From Clostridia bacterium (GTDB lineage Bacteria > Bacillota > Clostridia > Christensenellales > CAG-138), in contig JAFSPW010000066.1 of NCBI GenBank assembly GCA_017451295.1, positions 1 to 57,350 on the forward strand: a stretch of 57,350 nucleotides of DNA, given 5' to 3'. The notes beneath the pieces are model-generated. The model saw only the letters and a program-made list of their open reading frames with translations, searched no databases and was not told the DNA's origin. The position numbers and the translations under genes were made by a program. Below are positions 14,982 to 23,140 of the stretch, one piece after another. The first letter of the stretch is position 1; each line of letters opens with the position of its first letter.

Positions 14982-17900
14982 ATGAAAGTACACCGTTGTC
15001 TGGCTGGCTGTTTGGCCCTGTTACTGTTGGCTGCCTGTACCCCCGCTGCACTAGAGGCGTCGACGCCGGAGTCGGCACCGTCAGCGGCAGTTGGTGCCCC
15101 CCAAGGGGAAGCAGCGGTGGAAGGAAAGGAGATTCAAATGGACTTACAGGGGCTGAGCGCCTTTGCCCCCGGGGCGGTGACCGTGGAGGATGGGTATCTG
15201 ACGAACGCCTTTTCTAAGGAGGTTAGCTATCTTCTTAGCCTCGACACGGGCCGAATGCTCGCCGGGTTCTATGAGACCGCCGGTATCCCCAACGGCCAGC
15301 GGCGGTATTCGGGCTGGGAAAATTCCCTCATCGGCGGCCACACCATGGGCCACTATATGACGGCTCTCGTGCAGGCCTATGAAAGCGGCGATGCCACGGC
15401 GGAGCAAAAATCCGCCCTGCTGCAACAGATTTCAGAGCTGGTGGAAGGGCTGAACGAGTGCCAGGAGGCCCTGGGCACGGGCTTTGTCTTCGGGGCCACG
15501 GTGGCGGACAAGGGCAACGTGGAAGTGCAGTTTGACAATGTGGAGGTGAACCGGACCAACATCTTCACCCAGGCCTGGGTGCCCTGGTACACCATGCACA
15601 AGATTCTGGCGGGACTCAACGCCGCCGCCGCTATGACGGAGGCAGAGGCCGAGCCCGTGGCCGCCCTGGCCCTTGCCGTAGCTGACCGCCTGGGGGACTG
15701 GGTCTATCATCGGGTCAGCACCTGGTCGGAGAAGACCCAGCGGACGGTCCTTGCCATCGAGTACGGCGGCATGAACGATGCCCTGTACGATCTATATCTG
15801 CTCACCGGGAAGCCGGAGTACAAAACCGCCGCCCATATGTTTGACCAGGTGTCCCTCTTTGAACGGGTGAAGAACGCCCAGCCCGGGGACGATGTTTTGA
15901 ACGACCTGCACGCCAACACCACCATCCCCAAGTTCCTGGGTGCCTTGAAGGCGTATCTGGTGGACCCGGAGGAGAACGGGGAGTACCTAAGCTATGTCAC
16001 CGCCTTCTATGACCTTGTGACAGAGCACCACACCTACATCACCGGGGGCAACTCCGAGTGGGAGCACTTTGGCCGGGACGACGTGCTGGACGGGGAGCGG
16101 ACATACGCCAACTGCGAGACCTGCAACGCCTACAACATGCTGAAGATGACCAAGGCGCTGTTCCTGCTCACGGGGGACAACCGCTATTTAGACTGGTACG
16201 AGAACACCTTCACCAACTCCATCCTCTCCTCCCAGAACCCGGACACGGGCATGACCACCTACTGGCAGCCCATGGCCTCCGGCTACTTCAAGGTCTACGG
16301 CAGCCCCGAGAACAGCTTCTGGTGCTGCACGGGCACGGGCATGGAGAACTTCACCAAACTGGGGGAGAGCTTCTATTACCGCAAGGGGAACGACCTTGTC
16401 GTGGCCCAGTACTATTCCTCGACCCTAACCTGGGAGGGGATGACCCTTAGCCAGCAAAGCACCATTCCCGTGGGGGACACGGTCACCTTCACCCTCACCG
16501 GGGACCTGCCCGGCGGGCTGCTGCTGCGGCTGCCGGGTTGGCTCATGGCTCCGGCATCGATAACCGTCAACGGGGCACCCTATGCCTATGACACCGTGAA
16601 CGGCAGCTTTGCCCTAATTCAGGGGCTCAGGGACAAGGATATCGTCACCCTGACCCTTCCCATGGGGGTCCGCGCGCTGAACCTGCCCGATGGAGAGAAC
16701 ACCTTCGCCTTTGCCTATGGCCCCGTGGTCCTGTCCGCCCCCCTGGGGAGCAGCAGCATGACCACCTCGGTGGACGGGGTGGATGTGTACATCCCCAAGA
16801 CCAAGATTCTCGACAAGGCCTATCTGCCCAGCGGCAGCGAGCAGGTCACGGTGCTGGAGGGGACCGTGGCAGATTTCATGGAGAACCTTTCACAGCACCT
16901 CATCAGAAACGAGGGCCCCGAGCTATCCTTCACCCTGACGGGCACCGATGCCCAGCTTACCTACACCCCCCACTACCGCCAGTACCAGCAGCGGTACGCC
17001 CTGTACCTCCGCTTTAGCGACGATACCTCCGCCCTAAGCGATGCCCAGGTCCTTCGGGACAAGGCCGCCGCCCGCATGGAGAAGATGCGTCTTGACGTAA
17101 TCCAGCCCGGCTACGGCCAGTATGAGAGCGACGCCCTCCACAACATGCAGGAGACCGGGACCGGTTCCGTGGGCATCACGGACCAGGGCACCCGCCGCTA
17201 TGCCTTGGCCGGGGGCAGCTTTGCCTACTCCATGGCCGTGGACGAGGAGGGGACGGATTTGCTTATCACCCTCAGCCCGGAGGATAACGGCAAGGCCCTG
17301 GTGGTTACCGCCGGGGAGATGGTGGTCTATGATACGGTCCTCTCCCTGTCCGGCACACAGGAGCAGGATGTGGTGATTCCCCTGCCCCAGGAGGCGGTGC
17401 AACAGGCCCGGGACGGGCGGCTGTGGATAGCCTTTGCCGGCAAGGAGGGGGACTCCGCCGCCGTGCGTGGGTTTGTATACACCATGAAGCATTTGTCTAG
17501 GGACACCGCTGTATCGGCCGCCTGTGAGGAGGCAAAGATAACCTATACCGACGCCCCTGCCCGCTTTGAGGTGACGGTGCCGGAGGGGGCCAAGGAGCTG
17601 TCCCTCACCTTCACCCTGCCCGGGGCCTATGCCTATCTCACCGTGAACGGGGCCATCAAGAACGCCGATGGGCCCCTTGCCTTCCCCATCCATGAGGAAC
17701 GGCACACGGGGTATGCGCTTCGGGTCTATGCCGACGACCAGCTGACCTATCGGGACTATGCCCTCGACTTTGTGCGGCCGGAGGTGGAGGAGGAACTGGA
17801 CGAGGATTTGCTCTACTTCGTCAACTGCGGCAGCCACACCCCGACGGAGCTGCCCAAGGGGGAGGTCCGGGGCCAGTATAACAGCATCACCGAGCAGCTC

Positions 17901-18356
17901 TATGGCATCGACCCGGTGACGGGCTATGCCTGGGGGCTGGTGGACGATGGCTTTGACCAGTACGGCGGCAGCACCATCAGCGCCGGGCTCTACACCGCCA
18001 ACACCTGGTGCTATGAAGCCAATGCAAACCGGACCAACGCCTACAAGGAGGACACCAACCGCTACACCAAAAACCAGTTTGAAAGCGGCATCCCCCGGCA
18101 CCTGCGCTATGACTTTGAGCTGCCGGACGGGACCTATGAGGTGGAGATTGGCTTTGCGGATCCCTGGGGCTGCTCCCGCAACCCCAATGTCTATGCCTAT
18201 CAGGGCCTGGAAAACGAGCAGGAGCTCCTGCACCACTTTGATGTGGCCGACGACTACGGCACCGCCGCCGTCACCGTCTTTGGCGGCCGCCTGACGCTGG
18301 ACATCACCACCGCCGACAAGGCCATCAATGTGACGTATATCATGATTCGTAAGTAA
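14982..18356 (+). CDS. GH127-type beta-L-arabinofuranosidase lipoprotein, multidomain
   Basis: The 1124-residue lipoprotein has a lipobox LLAAC (Cys19). The catalytic half (about residues 50-650) matches GH127/GH146 (old DUF1680) enzymes. The motif CETC gives Glu379 and Cys381, and WCCTGTG gives Cys448 and Cys449, the expected zinc ligands and cysteine nucleophile. A glutamate in SEWEHF is a good acid/base candidate. Beta-sandwich regions follow, and a C-terminal malectin-like carbohydrate-binding domain (about 940-1124, starting YFVNCGS). The enzyme should release arabinofuranose from plant glycans at the cell surface. It is roughly twice the usual GH127 length and stands alone, with no transporter or other hydrolase nearby. 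Confidence 0.88.
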   Translation: MKVHRCLAGCLALLLLAACTPAALEASTPESAPSAAVGAPQGEAAVEGKEIQMDLQGLSAFAPGAVTVEDGYLTNAFSKEVSYLLSLDTGRMLAGFYETAGIPNGQRRYSGWENSLIGGHTMGHYMTALVQAYESGDATAEQKSALLQQISELVEGLNECQEALGTGFVFGATVADKGNVEVQFDNVEVNRTNIFTQAWVPWYTMHKILAGLNAAAAMTEAEAEPVAALALAVADRLGDWVYHRVSTWSEKTQRTVLAIEYGGMNDALYDLYLLTGKPEYKTAAHMFDQVSLFERVKNAQPGDDVLNDLHANTTIPKFLGALKAYLVDPEENGEYLSYVTAFYDLVTEHHTYITGGNSEWEHFGRDDVLDGERTYANCETCNAYNMLKMTKALFLLTGDNRYLDWYENTFTNSILSSQNPDTGMTTYWQPMASGYFKVYGSPENSFWCCTGTGMENFTKLGESFYYRKGNDLVVAQYYSSTLTWEGMTLSQQSTIPVGDTVTFTLTGDLPGGLLLRLPGWLMAPASITVNGAPYAYDTVNGSFALIQGLRDKDIVTLTLPMGVRALNLPDGENTFAFAYGPVVLSAPLGSSSMTTSVDGVDVYIPKTKILDKAYLPSGSEQVTVLEGTVADFMENLSQHLIRNEGPELSFTLTGTDAQLTYTPHYRQYQQRYALYLRFSDDTSALSDAQVLRDKAAARMEKMRLDVIQPGYGQYESDALHNMQETGTGSVGITDQGTRRYALAGGSFAYSMAVDEEGTDLLITLSPEDNGKALVVTAGEMVVYDTVLSLSGTQEQDVVIPLPQEAVQQARDGRLWIAFAGKEGDSAAVRGFVYTMKHLSRDTAVSAACEEAKITYTDAPARFEVTVPEGAKELSLTFTLPGAYAYLTVNGAIKNADGPLAFPIHEERHTGYALRVYADDQLTYRDYALDFVRPEVEEELDEDLLYFVNCGSHTPTELPKGEVRGQYNSITEQLYGIDPVTGYAWGLVDDGFDQYGGSTISAGLYTANTWCYEANANRTNAYKEDTNRYTKNQFESGIPRHLRYDFELPDGTYEVEIGFADPWGCSRNPNVYAYQGLENEQELLHHFDVADDYGTAAVTVFGGRLTLDITTADKAINVTYIMIRK

Positions 18357-18370
18357 CTTGAATCTATTTA

Positions 18371-18409
18371 GGGGAGCTGGTTCATCCGGCTCCCCATTTT
18401 TGTTCTTTT
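18371..18409 (+). terminator. Terminator of the GH127 gene
   Basis: GGGGAGC (18371-18377) pairs with GCTCCCC (18389-18395), followed by ATTTTTGTTCTTTT. Confidence 0.85.
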
Positions 18410-18559
18410 CCCAGCGGGGGAGAAAGGCTTCCCCTTGAGGGGAAGCTGGCGCCGTAGGCGACGGATGAGGGGGAAGGTGAGGGAGAGCTTGCCAACCCAA
18501 AACCTTCCCCCGGTAGGGGAGGGGCTTGCCCCACGCTGATGAAAACTGTGAAAAAAGTG

Positions 18560-18584
18560 ATTCTATTTCGTGAGGAAATAGAAT
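18560..18584. repeat. AT-rich perfect 10-bp hairpin
   Basis: ATTCTATTTC (18560-18569) and GAAATAGAAT (18575-18584) enclose GTGAG. A partial second copy, TTGATTCTATTTTCTCAC, lies 25 bases downstream at the edge of the hexamer repeat. Confidence 0.8.
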
Positions 18585-18622
18585 GATAATTGAGCAAACA
18601 GAAACTTTGATTCTATTTTCTC

Positions 18623-18725
18623 ACAAAGACAAAGATAAAGACAAAGACAAAGACAAGGACAAAGACAAAGATAAAGACAAAGATAAAGACAAGGACAAAG
18701 ACAAAGACAAGGACAAGGACAAAGA
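18623..18725. repeat. Hexanucleotide tandem repeat (ACAAAG)n
   Basis: About 17 units of ACAAAG and its variants ATAAAG and ACAAGG run without a break. The variants differ by single transitions. Translated it would give (Lys-Asp)n or, on the other strand, (Ser-Leu)n, but there is no supported gene. It is a microsatellite able to slip in copy number. Confidence 0.9.
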
Positions 18726-18822
18726 GTGTGTGTCAAAGACAATGCGTGCCTGGGCACGCATAAGGGGGCTTTGCCCCCTGGACCCACACATATAGCCCCC
18801 CTGGGGGGGTATTGTTCGGGGA

Positions 18823-19704
18823 TTAGGTCCGCTGCTTCTCGGGCAGCTGGCTAAGCACCAGGGCCAGAAAGATGATGGCACAGCCCAGCAGCTCCCGGGG
18901 GCTCATGCGCTCGTGAAGAATCAGGGCCCCGAACAGGGCGCCGAAGACGGATTCAAAACTCATAATCAGGGAAGCCAGGGCGGGAGGCAGGTGCCGCTGG
19001 CCCACGATTTGCAGCCAGTAGGCGATGCCGCAGGAGAACACCCCGCAGTAGACGATGCACAAAACGGCCGGGCCGATGTTCTCAAACCCCCAGCCCTCAA
19101 ACAGGGCCATGGGGATAAGGCTCAGCACCCCGGCGGTGAAGAACTCCACACAGCATAGCGTCAGAGCATCAAACTTCGGGGCGAACTTGTCCACCAGCAG
19201 AATCTGGAACGTGAACACCAGGGCGCAGAGAATCATCAATGCGTCCCCTTTTTCCAGGGTGAGCTGCTCCGTAACCGACAGCAGATACAGCCCCACCGCC
19301 CCAAGCATCAGGCACAGCCACAGCCGTCCCCCGGTCTTCTTGTGGAACAGCAGCGCCCCCACAATGGGCACCAGCAGGATATACAGGGCGGTCAAAAAAG
19401 CTCCCTTCCCGGCGGTGGTGTATTGAAGCCCCGCCTGCTGCAGGCAGGAGGCCAGGGCCACCGTAATCCCCGTAACACCGCCGGCGAGCAGCAGCCGCTT
19501 CTTGCCCGCTCTGGCGGCAGGCAGGGCACTCTTCCTTCTTAGCAGCACAAACGGCAGCAGCACCGCCGACCCCAGCAGCATCCGCACGGCGGTGAAGGCA
19601 TAGGGTTTCATGCCCAGGTCCATGGCGGCGGACTGGGCCACAAAGGCGCTGCCCCAAATCAGGGAGCAAAGCAATAGAATCAAGCTGTATTTTGTCTGTT
19701 TCAC
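18823..19704 (-). CDS. EamA-family (DMT) transporter
   Basis: The 293-residue protein has about ten transmembrane helices in two EamA halves. The first starts LILLLCSLIWGSAFVAQSAAMD and the second has an ALASLIMSFESVFGALFGALILHE segment near the end. These are typical drug/metabolite exporters of the inner membrane; the substrate is unknown. The GTG start at 19704 is chosen because a good promoter ends only seven bases upstream, which makes the upstream ATG at 19773 untranscribed. This implies a leaderless message with no ribosome site. Confidence 0.85.
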   Translation of the reverse strand: MKQTKYSLILLLCSLIWGSAFVAQSAAMDLGMKPYAFTAVRMLLGSAVLLPFVLLRRKSALPAARAGKKRLLLAGGVTGITVALASCLQQAGLQYTTAGKGAFLTALYILLVPIVGALLFHKKTGGRLWLCLMLGAVGLYLLSVTEQLTLEKGDALMILCALVFTFQILLVDKFAPKFDALTLCCVEFFTAGVLSLIPMALFEGWGFENIGPAVLCIVYCGVFSCGIAYWLQIVGQRHLPPALASLIMSFESVFGALFGALILHERMSPRELLGCAIIFLALVLSQLPEKQRT

Positions 19705-19711
19705 GGGAAGA

Positions 19712-19740
19712 ATACTATCACGGCGTTTTGGAAAATACAA
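19712..19740 (-). promoter_or_regulatory. Promoter of the EamA gene, predicted leaderless
   Basis: On the minus strand TTGTAT (19735-19740) and TAGTAT (19712-19717) are 17 bp apart. The expected start point falls on the GTG at 19704-19702. Confidence 0.6.
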
Positions 19741-19793
19741 GGGGACTTTTTCCCTGGCCTGTGGTATACTCAAAGAAAAAGCGAGGTGCCGCC

Positions 19794-20813
19794 ATGGATA
19801 AGAGCATCATAGCCGCCCTATCTGCCCTATGCTATGCCCCGGATAGGGAGGGGCTATCCAAATTCCAGCAGGACAGGGGCCTGGAGGTGACGGGAGAGCC
19901 CAACGGCCAAACCCGGAGCCTGCTGACCCTCCTTACCTGCAACGATCCCCAGGAAGCCCTGCTGGGGGATGCGGACGGGGACGGGCGCTTGACCGTAAAG
20001 GATGCGAGCAAAATTGTGGGGAGCCTGCTATTTAGCCGTGGCGAAATTGATGAAGCCTTCGATGCGGACGGCAGCGGCAAGGTGGACATAAAGGACGCGG
20101 CCTTCCTGTTACAATGCTTTCTGGGTCGGGCCACCCCCAAGACCCAGGCGCCCCCTGTGCCCGCCGCCACCGCCGATGATGCCGCCGAGCAGGTGCTCTT
20201 GGCTTTAAGCGGAGTCAGCCCTCTGCGGCGGCAGCTGGTGCAAACCCTGCTCCCCTTTGCCATCGACCCCCACGGGGAAAAGGTGCTGCCCTATCCTAAG
20301 AGCCTGTACATCTGGGGGGCCAATCTGTTTAGCTCACAGGGGGAGCTGTTTTACCCCACGGCCATGACTGTGGAAACCCTGGCGCTAAAAAAGCCGGCCT
20401 TCTTCACCGCCGGTCGCCGGGAGCTGATGCTCTTGGCCCTCCAGCACGCCGCCGCCAAGGGGGAGCGGCTTACGGGGGCGGACTGCTCCGGGGCCATCGT
20501 GGGCCTGTGGCGGAAGCTGGGCCTCTGGGAGGCGGGCTTTGATGCCACGGCCAAGGAGCTGATGCAGGCTCCCTATTCTTCTGCCATAAGGAAGGAAGAC
20601 CTGCTCCCCGGAGACCTGGTGGGCTTTGAGGGCCACATCGGGCTGTACGCCGGGGCGGGCCGGGTCATCGAGTGGGTGGGCGGCGCCTACGGCTGCCAGC
20701 TCACCAGGCTTACGGGCCGGTGCTGCTGGTCCTTTACGGAGCGGCGGCTCATCCGCATGCAGACGGATTTTGTGAGCTTTTCCCGCCCCAGCTTCCTCAT
20801 TGACGAGGACTGA
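19794..20813 (+). CDS. NlpC/P60-type protein with internal dockerin-like repeats
   Basis: The 339-residue protein has a short stretch like a peptidoglycan-binding repeat (KFQQDRGLEVTG, about residues 21-32). A dockerin type I pair of calcium loops follows (DADGDGRLTVKDA and DADGSGKVDIKDA, about 60-115). The C-terminal NlpC/P60-like domain has catalytic Cys in GADCSGAIVGLW and His in GHIGLYAG. No signal peptide or transmembrane helix is visible from the ATG at 19794, which follows GAGGTG, although such domains normally act outside the cell. Upstream in-frame codons overlap the divergent promoter and do not supply a leader. It is transcribed divergently from the EamA gene. Confidence 0.8.
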   Translation: MDKSIIAALSALCYAPDREGLSKFQQDRGLEVTGEPNGQTRSLLTLLTCNDPQEALLGDADGDGRLTVKDASKIVGSLLFSRGEIDEAFDADGSGKVDIKDAAFLLQCFLGRATPKTQAPPVPAATADDAAEQVLLALSGVSPLRRQLVQTLLPFAIDPHGEKVLPYPKSLYIWGANLFSSQGELFYPTAMTVETLALKKPAFFTAGRRELMLLALQHAAAKGERLTGADCSGAIVGLWRKLGLWEAGFDATAKELMQAPYSSAIRKEDLLPGDLVGFEGHIGLYAGAGRVIEWVGGAYGCQLTRLTGRCCWSFTERRLIRMQTDFVSFSRPSFLIDED

Positions 20814-20828
20814 TACATTGGATATAAT
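20800..20828 (+). promoter_or_regulatory. Promoter of trxB-nth
   Basis: TTGACG (20800-20805) and a perfect TATAAT (20823-20828) are 17 bp apart. The -35 lies inside the last codons of the NlpC/P60 gene. Confidence 0.85.
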
Positions 20829-20878
20829 CATCTGTTAGAACTGGGTCTTGCTTGGACCGGAAAGGGAAGGAAAACACT

Positions 20879-21799
20879 ATGGAAAAATTGGATGTAGCCA
20901 TCATCGGCGGCGGTCCGGCGGGCCTGGCAGCGGGGATTTACTGCGCCCGGGGCGGGGCCAGGGTAAAGCTGTTTGAGGAGCTGTTCCCCGGCGGCCAGAT
21001 TGTCAAGACCCATCGGGTGGAGAACTACCCGGGCCTTACCGGCGGTCCGGACGGATACGCCCTGGCGGCGGCCCTGGAAAAGCATGCGGCGGAGTTTGAT
21101 TTGCCGATAGTCTATGGCCCCGTCAGCGACCTGCAGCTTTCGGAGCAAACGAAGACCTTCTCCTGCAACGGGGAAGAATTTGAAGCCAAGGCCCTGATTC
21201 TTGCCATGGGCGCCAGCCCCCGCAAGCTCGGGCACCCGGAGGAGGACCGGTTCGTGGGCGCCGGCATCAGCTACTGCGCCACCTGCGACGGCAACTTCTA
21301 CCGGGGCAAGGAGGTGGCCATCGTGGGCGGGGGCGACACCGCCGTGTCCGATGCCATGTATCTATCTGCCATCTGCAGCAAGGTGTACCTGATTCACCGC
21401 CGGGATTCCTTCCGGGCGGCCGCCACTCTGGTGGAGAAGGTGAAGAGCCTTCACAATGTAGAGCTGGTGCTCAGCAGCACCGTGGCGGATTTGTCCGGGG
21501 AGGATAAGCTCACCGGCATCACCGTGGAGGATGTGAACACCCACGCGCGGCGGGAAATCCCCGTCAGCGGCCTCTTTGTGGCCGTGGGCATTCTGCCCAG
21601 GAACGAGCTCGTTTTAGGGAAGGTGGAGACGGATAAGGGCGGCTTTGTCCTCACCGATACCCGGATGCAGACCAGCGTGCCCGGGGTCTATGCCGCCGGG
21701 GACCTGCGTAACACCCCCCTCAGGCAGGTGGTCACCGCCTGTGCCGACGGGGCCGTGGCCGCCACCATGGCCGTGGAATACGCCGGGATGCACCAATGA
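20879..21799 (+). CDS. trxB: Thioredoxin-disulfide reductase
   Basis: The 306-residue flavoenzyme has the N-terminal FAD motif IIGGGPAGLAAG, the redox-active CATC, a second Rossmann motif VGGGDTA for NADPH and the C-terminal FAD motif GVYAAGDLRN. It reduces thioredoxin with NADPH. Length and order are those of the low-Mr bacterial enzyme. The ATG at 20879 follows GGGAAGG. Its stop overlaps the start of nth (ATGA). No thioredoxin gene adjoins it here. Confidence 0.96.
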   Translation: MEKLDVAIIGGGPAGLAAGIYCARGGARVKLFEELFPGGQIVKTHRVENYPGLTGGPDGYALAAALEKHAAEFDLPIVYGPVSDLQLSEQTKTFSCNGEEFEAKALILAMGASPRKLGHPEEDRFVGAGISYCATCDGNFYRGKEVAIVGGGDTAVSDAMYLSAICSKVYLIHRRDSFRAAATLVEKVKSLHNVELVLSSTVADLSGEDKLTGITVEDVNTHARREIPVSGLFVAVGILPRNELVLGKVETDKGGFVLTDTRMQTSVPGVYAAGDLRNTPLRQVVTACADGAVAATMAVEYAGMHQ

Positions 21800-22443
21800 T
21801 TCTGTCGGAACAAAAGCGGGCAGAGGTCCTTTCCATACTGGCAGGGCTATACCCCAACCCTCGACCGGAGCTGAACTATGAGAGCCCCTTTGAGCTGCTC
21901 ATCGCCGTCATGCTCTCGGCCCAGTGCACGGACAAGATGGTCAACCGGGTCACCTCGGTGCTCTTCCCCCTCGCCAACACCCCGCAAAAGATGCTGAATC
22001 TGGGGGAGGAGCGGCTCCTTGCCATCATCCACCCCTGCGGCTTCTTTCGCATGAAGGGGAAGCATATTTTAGAGACTTGCCAAATCCTGGTGAGCGAGTA
22101 TAATGGCCAGGTTCCCCCGGACAGGGACACCCTGACTTGTCTTCCCGGCGTGGGCCGCAAGACAGCCAATGTGGTGGTGAGCAACGCTTTTGGCATTCCC
22201 GCCATCGCCGTGGACACCCATGTGTTCCGGGTCAGCAACCGCATCGGCCTAAGTGACGCCAGGACCGTGCAGAAGACGGAGGAACAGCTCATGGCCCACA
22301 TCCCTCAGGCAAAGTGGACCGATGCCCACCACTATCTTATCTTTCACGGTCGCCGGGTTTGCTCCGCCCAGCGGCCCAAGTGCGCCGAATGCACGCTGAA
22401 TCAAATTTGCGACTTCTATACGCGAGGGGAGGGGAAATGCTGA
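21796..22443 (+). CDS. nth: Endonuclease III
   Basis: The 215-residue DNA repair enzyme has the helix-hairpin-helix LPGVGRKTANVV with the catalytic lysine, the catalytic aspartate in VDTHVFRV, and four cysteines in the spacing C-X6-C-X2-C-X5-C that hold the 4Fe-4S cluster. It removes oxidised pyrimidines and nicks abasic sites. It is coupled by overlap to trxB upstream and to an unknown membrane protein gene downstream. Confidence 0.96.
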   Translation: MILSEQKRAEVLSILAGLYPNPRPELNYESPFELLIAVMLSAQCTDKMVNRVTSVLFPLANTPQKMLNLGEERLLAIIHPCGFFRMKGKHILETCQILVSEYNGQVPPDRDTLTCLPGVGRKTANVVVSNAFGIPAIAVDTHVFRVSNRIGLSDARTVQKTEEQLMAHIPQAKWTDAHHYLIFHGRRVCSAQRPKCAECTLNQICDFYTRGEGKC

Positions 22444-23111
22444 AAAAGGGGTTGATAAAAACGCTTATATCGGTCACACCCTTCGTCCTCGGCATGTTGT
22501 TCGGCCTGGTTTTCTTTCTGTGCAACACGCAGCCGCGCTGGGCCAAGGCTCTGTTGTCGGGATCGGAGCCGATCGCGCCCATAGAAGACCGCCAATATGT
22601 GACGGCGGTCACGGATTGTTATGTGCACGGCGAGCGGATATATGTTTTGTATGGCCAAAAAGGGTTACTGAAGGTCTATGACACCGACGGAAAGTGTCTT
22701 CACGCCTACGCGTATGCCCTGAAAAACTTCGGCGCGTTGCTGTATGAATATGAAGATAAGATCTACCTGGATTCCGCCAAGGGGTGGGTCCTCGTGTTTG
22801 AGAACGGAAAATACACAGATAAGATCGGGCACGATCAATGGGACGTCATCACGCAGAAGGTTCCGCATAGGACCAGCGCCATATTCGCCTCGGCGAAGAA
22901 TGTCCCTGGGTATTATGGAGACCCCTGCTATACGATGCACTTTGGATCCATCTATCGGCTCGGAGAGGATGGAAGATCGACGGTGGTGATACCGAGGCCC
23001 TTTGAATCCCTTCTCTTTCAGGGAATGCTGCCATGGATCGTTTGGGCTTCTTGTATCCTGTTTTACTTTTTTATGGCGTTGGCTTGGAACCAGAGAAAGA
23101 AAAGAACGTAG
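22437..23111 (+). CDS. Unknown membrane-anchored protein
   Basis: I do not recognise a family. The 224-residue product has an N-terminal helix (about residues 10-30) and a C-terminal helix (about 196-216) that ends in a basic NQRKKRT tail. The middle region has short strands such as RIYVLYGQKGLLKVYDTDGKC and KIYLDSAKGWVLVFENGK that look like beta-propeller blades. The start overlaps the nth stop and follows GAGGGGA. Codon use is visibly less GC-rich than that of its neighbours, which may mark a later insertion between nth and obgE. The AT-leaning composition resembles the frameshifted gene at 35179. Confidence 0.7.
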   Translation: MLKKGLIKTLISVTPFVLGMLFGLVFFLCNTQPRWAKALLSGSEPIAPIEDRQYVTAVTDCYVHGERIYVLYGQKGLLKVYDTDGKCLHAYAYALKNFGALLYEYEDKIYLDSAKGWVLVFENGKYTDKIGHDQWDVITQKVPHRTSAIFASAKNVPGYYGDPCYTMHFGSIYRLGEDGRSTVVIPRPFESLLFQGMLPWIVWASCILFYFFMALAWNQRKKRT

Positions 23112-23140
23112 TTTAAACGAGATGATAAGGGGAACAGTAA

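Larger units (their letters stand above)
18357..18822. other. Gene-free region with terminator, palindromes and hexamer repeat
   Basis: After a terminator (18371-18409) the region holds CTTCCCCTtgAGGGGAAG and other palindromic repeat modules (18412-18545), a 10-bp hairpin (18560-18584), a hexanucleotide tandem repeat (18623-18725) and palindromes AGGGGGCtttGCCCCCT and GCCCCCCtGGGGGGG before the EamA gene end. A 70-codon frame across the tandem repeat is not credible as a gene. Confidence 0.75.

Noticed and set aside
17034..18500. A 488-codon antisense frame inside the GH127 gene
   Set aside because: It is a shadow caused by high GC content, with no start context and a composition unlike real proteins here.
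18623..18725. Possible CRISPR array
   Set aside because: The unit is only six bases with no spacers, and there are no cas genes in the window.
18583..18795. A 70-codon open frame over the hexamer repeat with long Lys-Asp runs
   Set aside because: It arises because the 6-bp unit has no stop codon in any frame. There is no ribosome site and no conserved non-repeat part.
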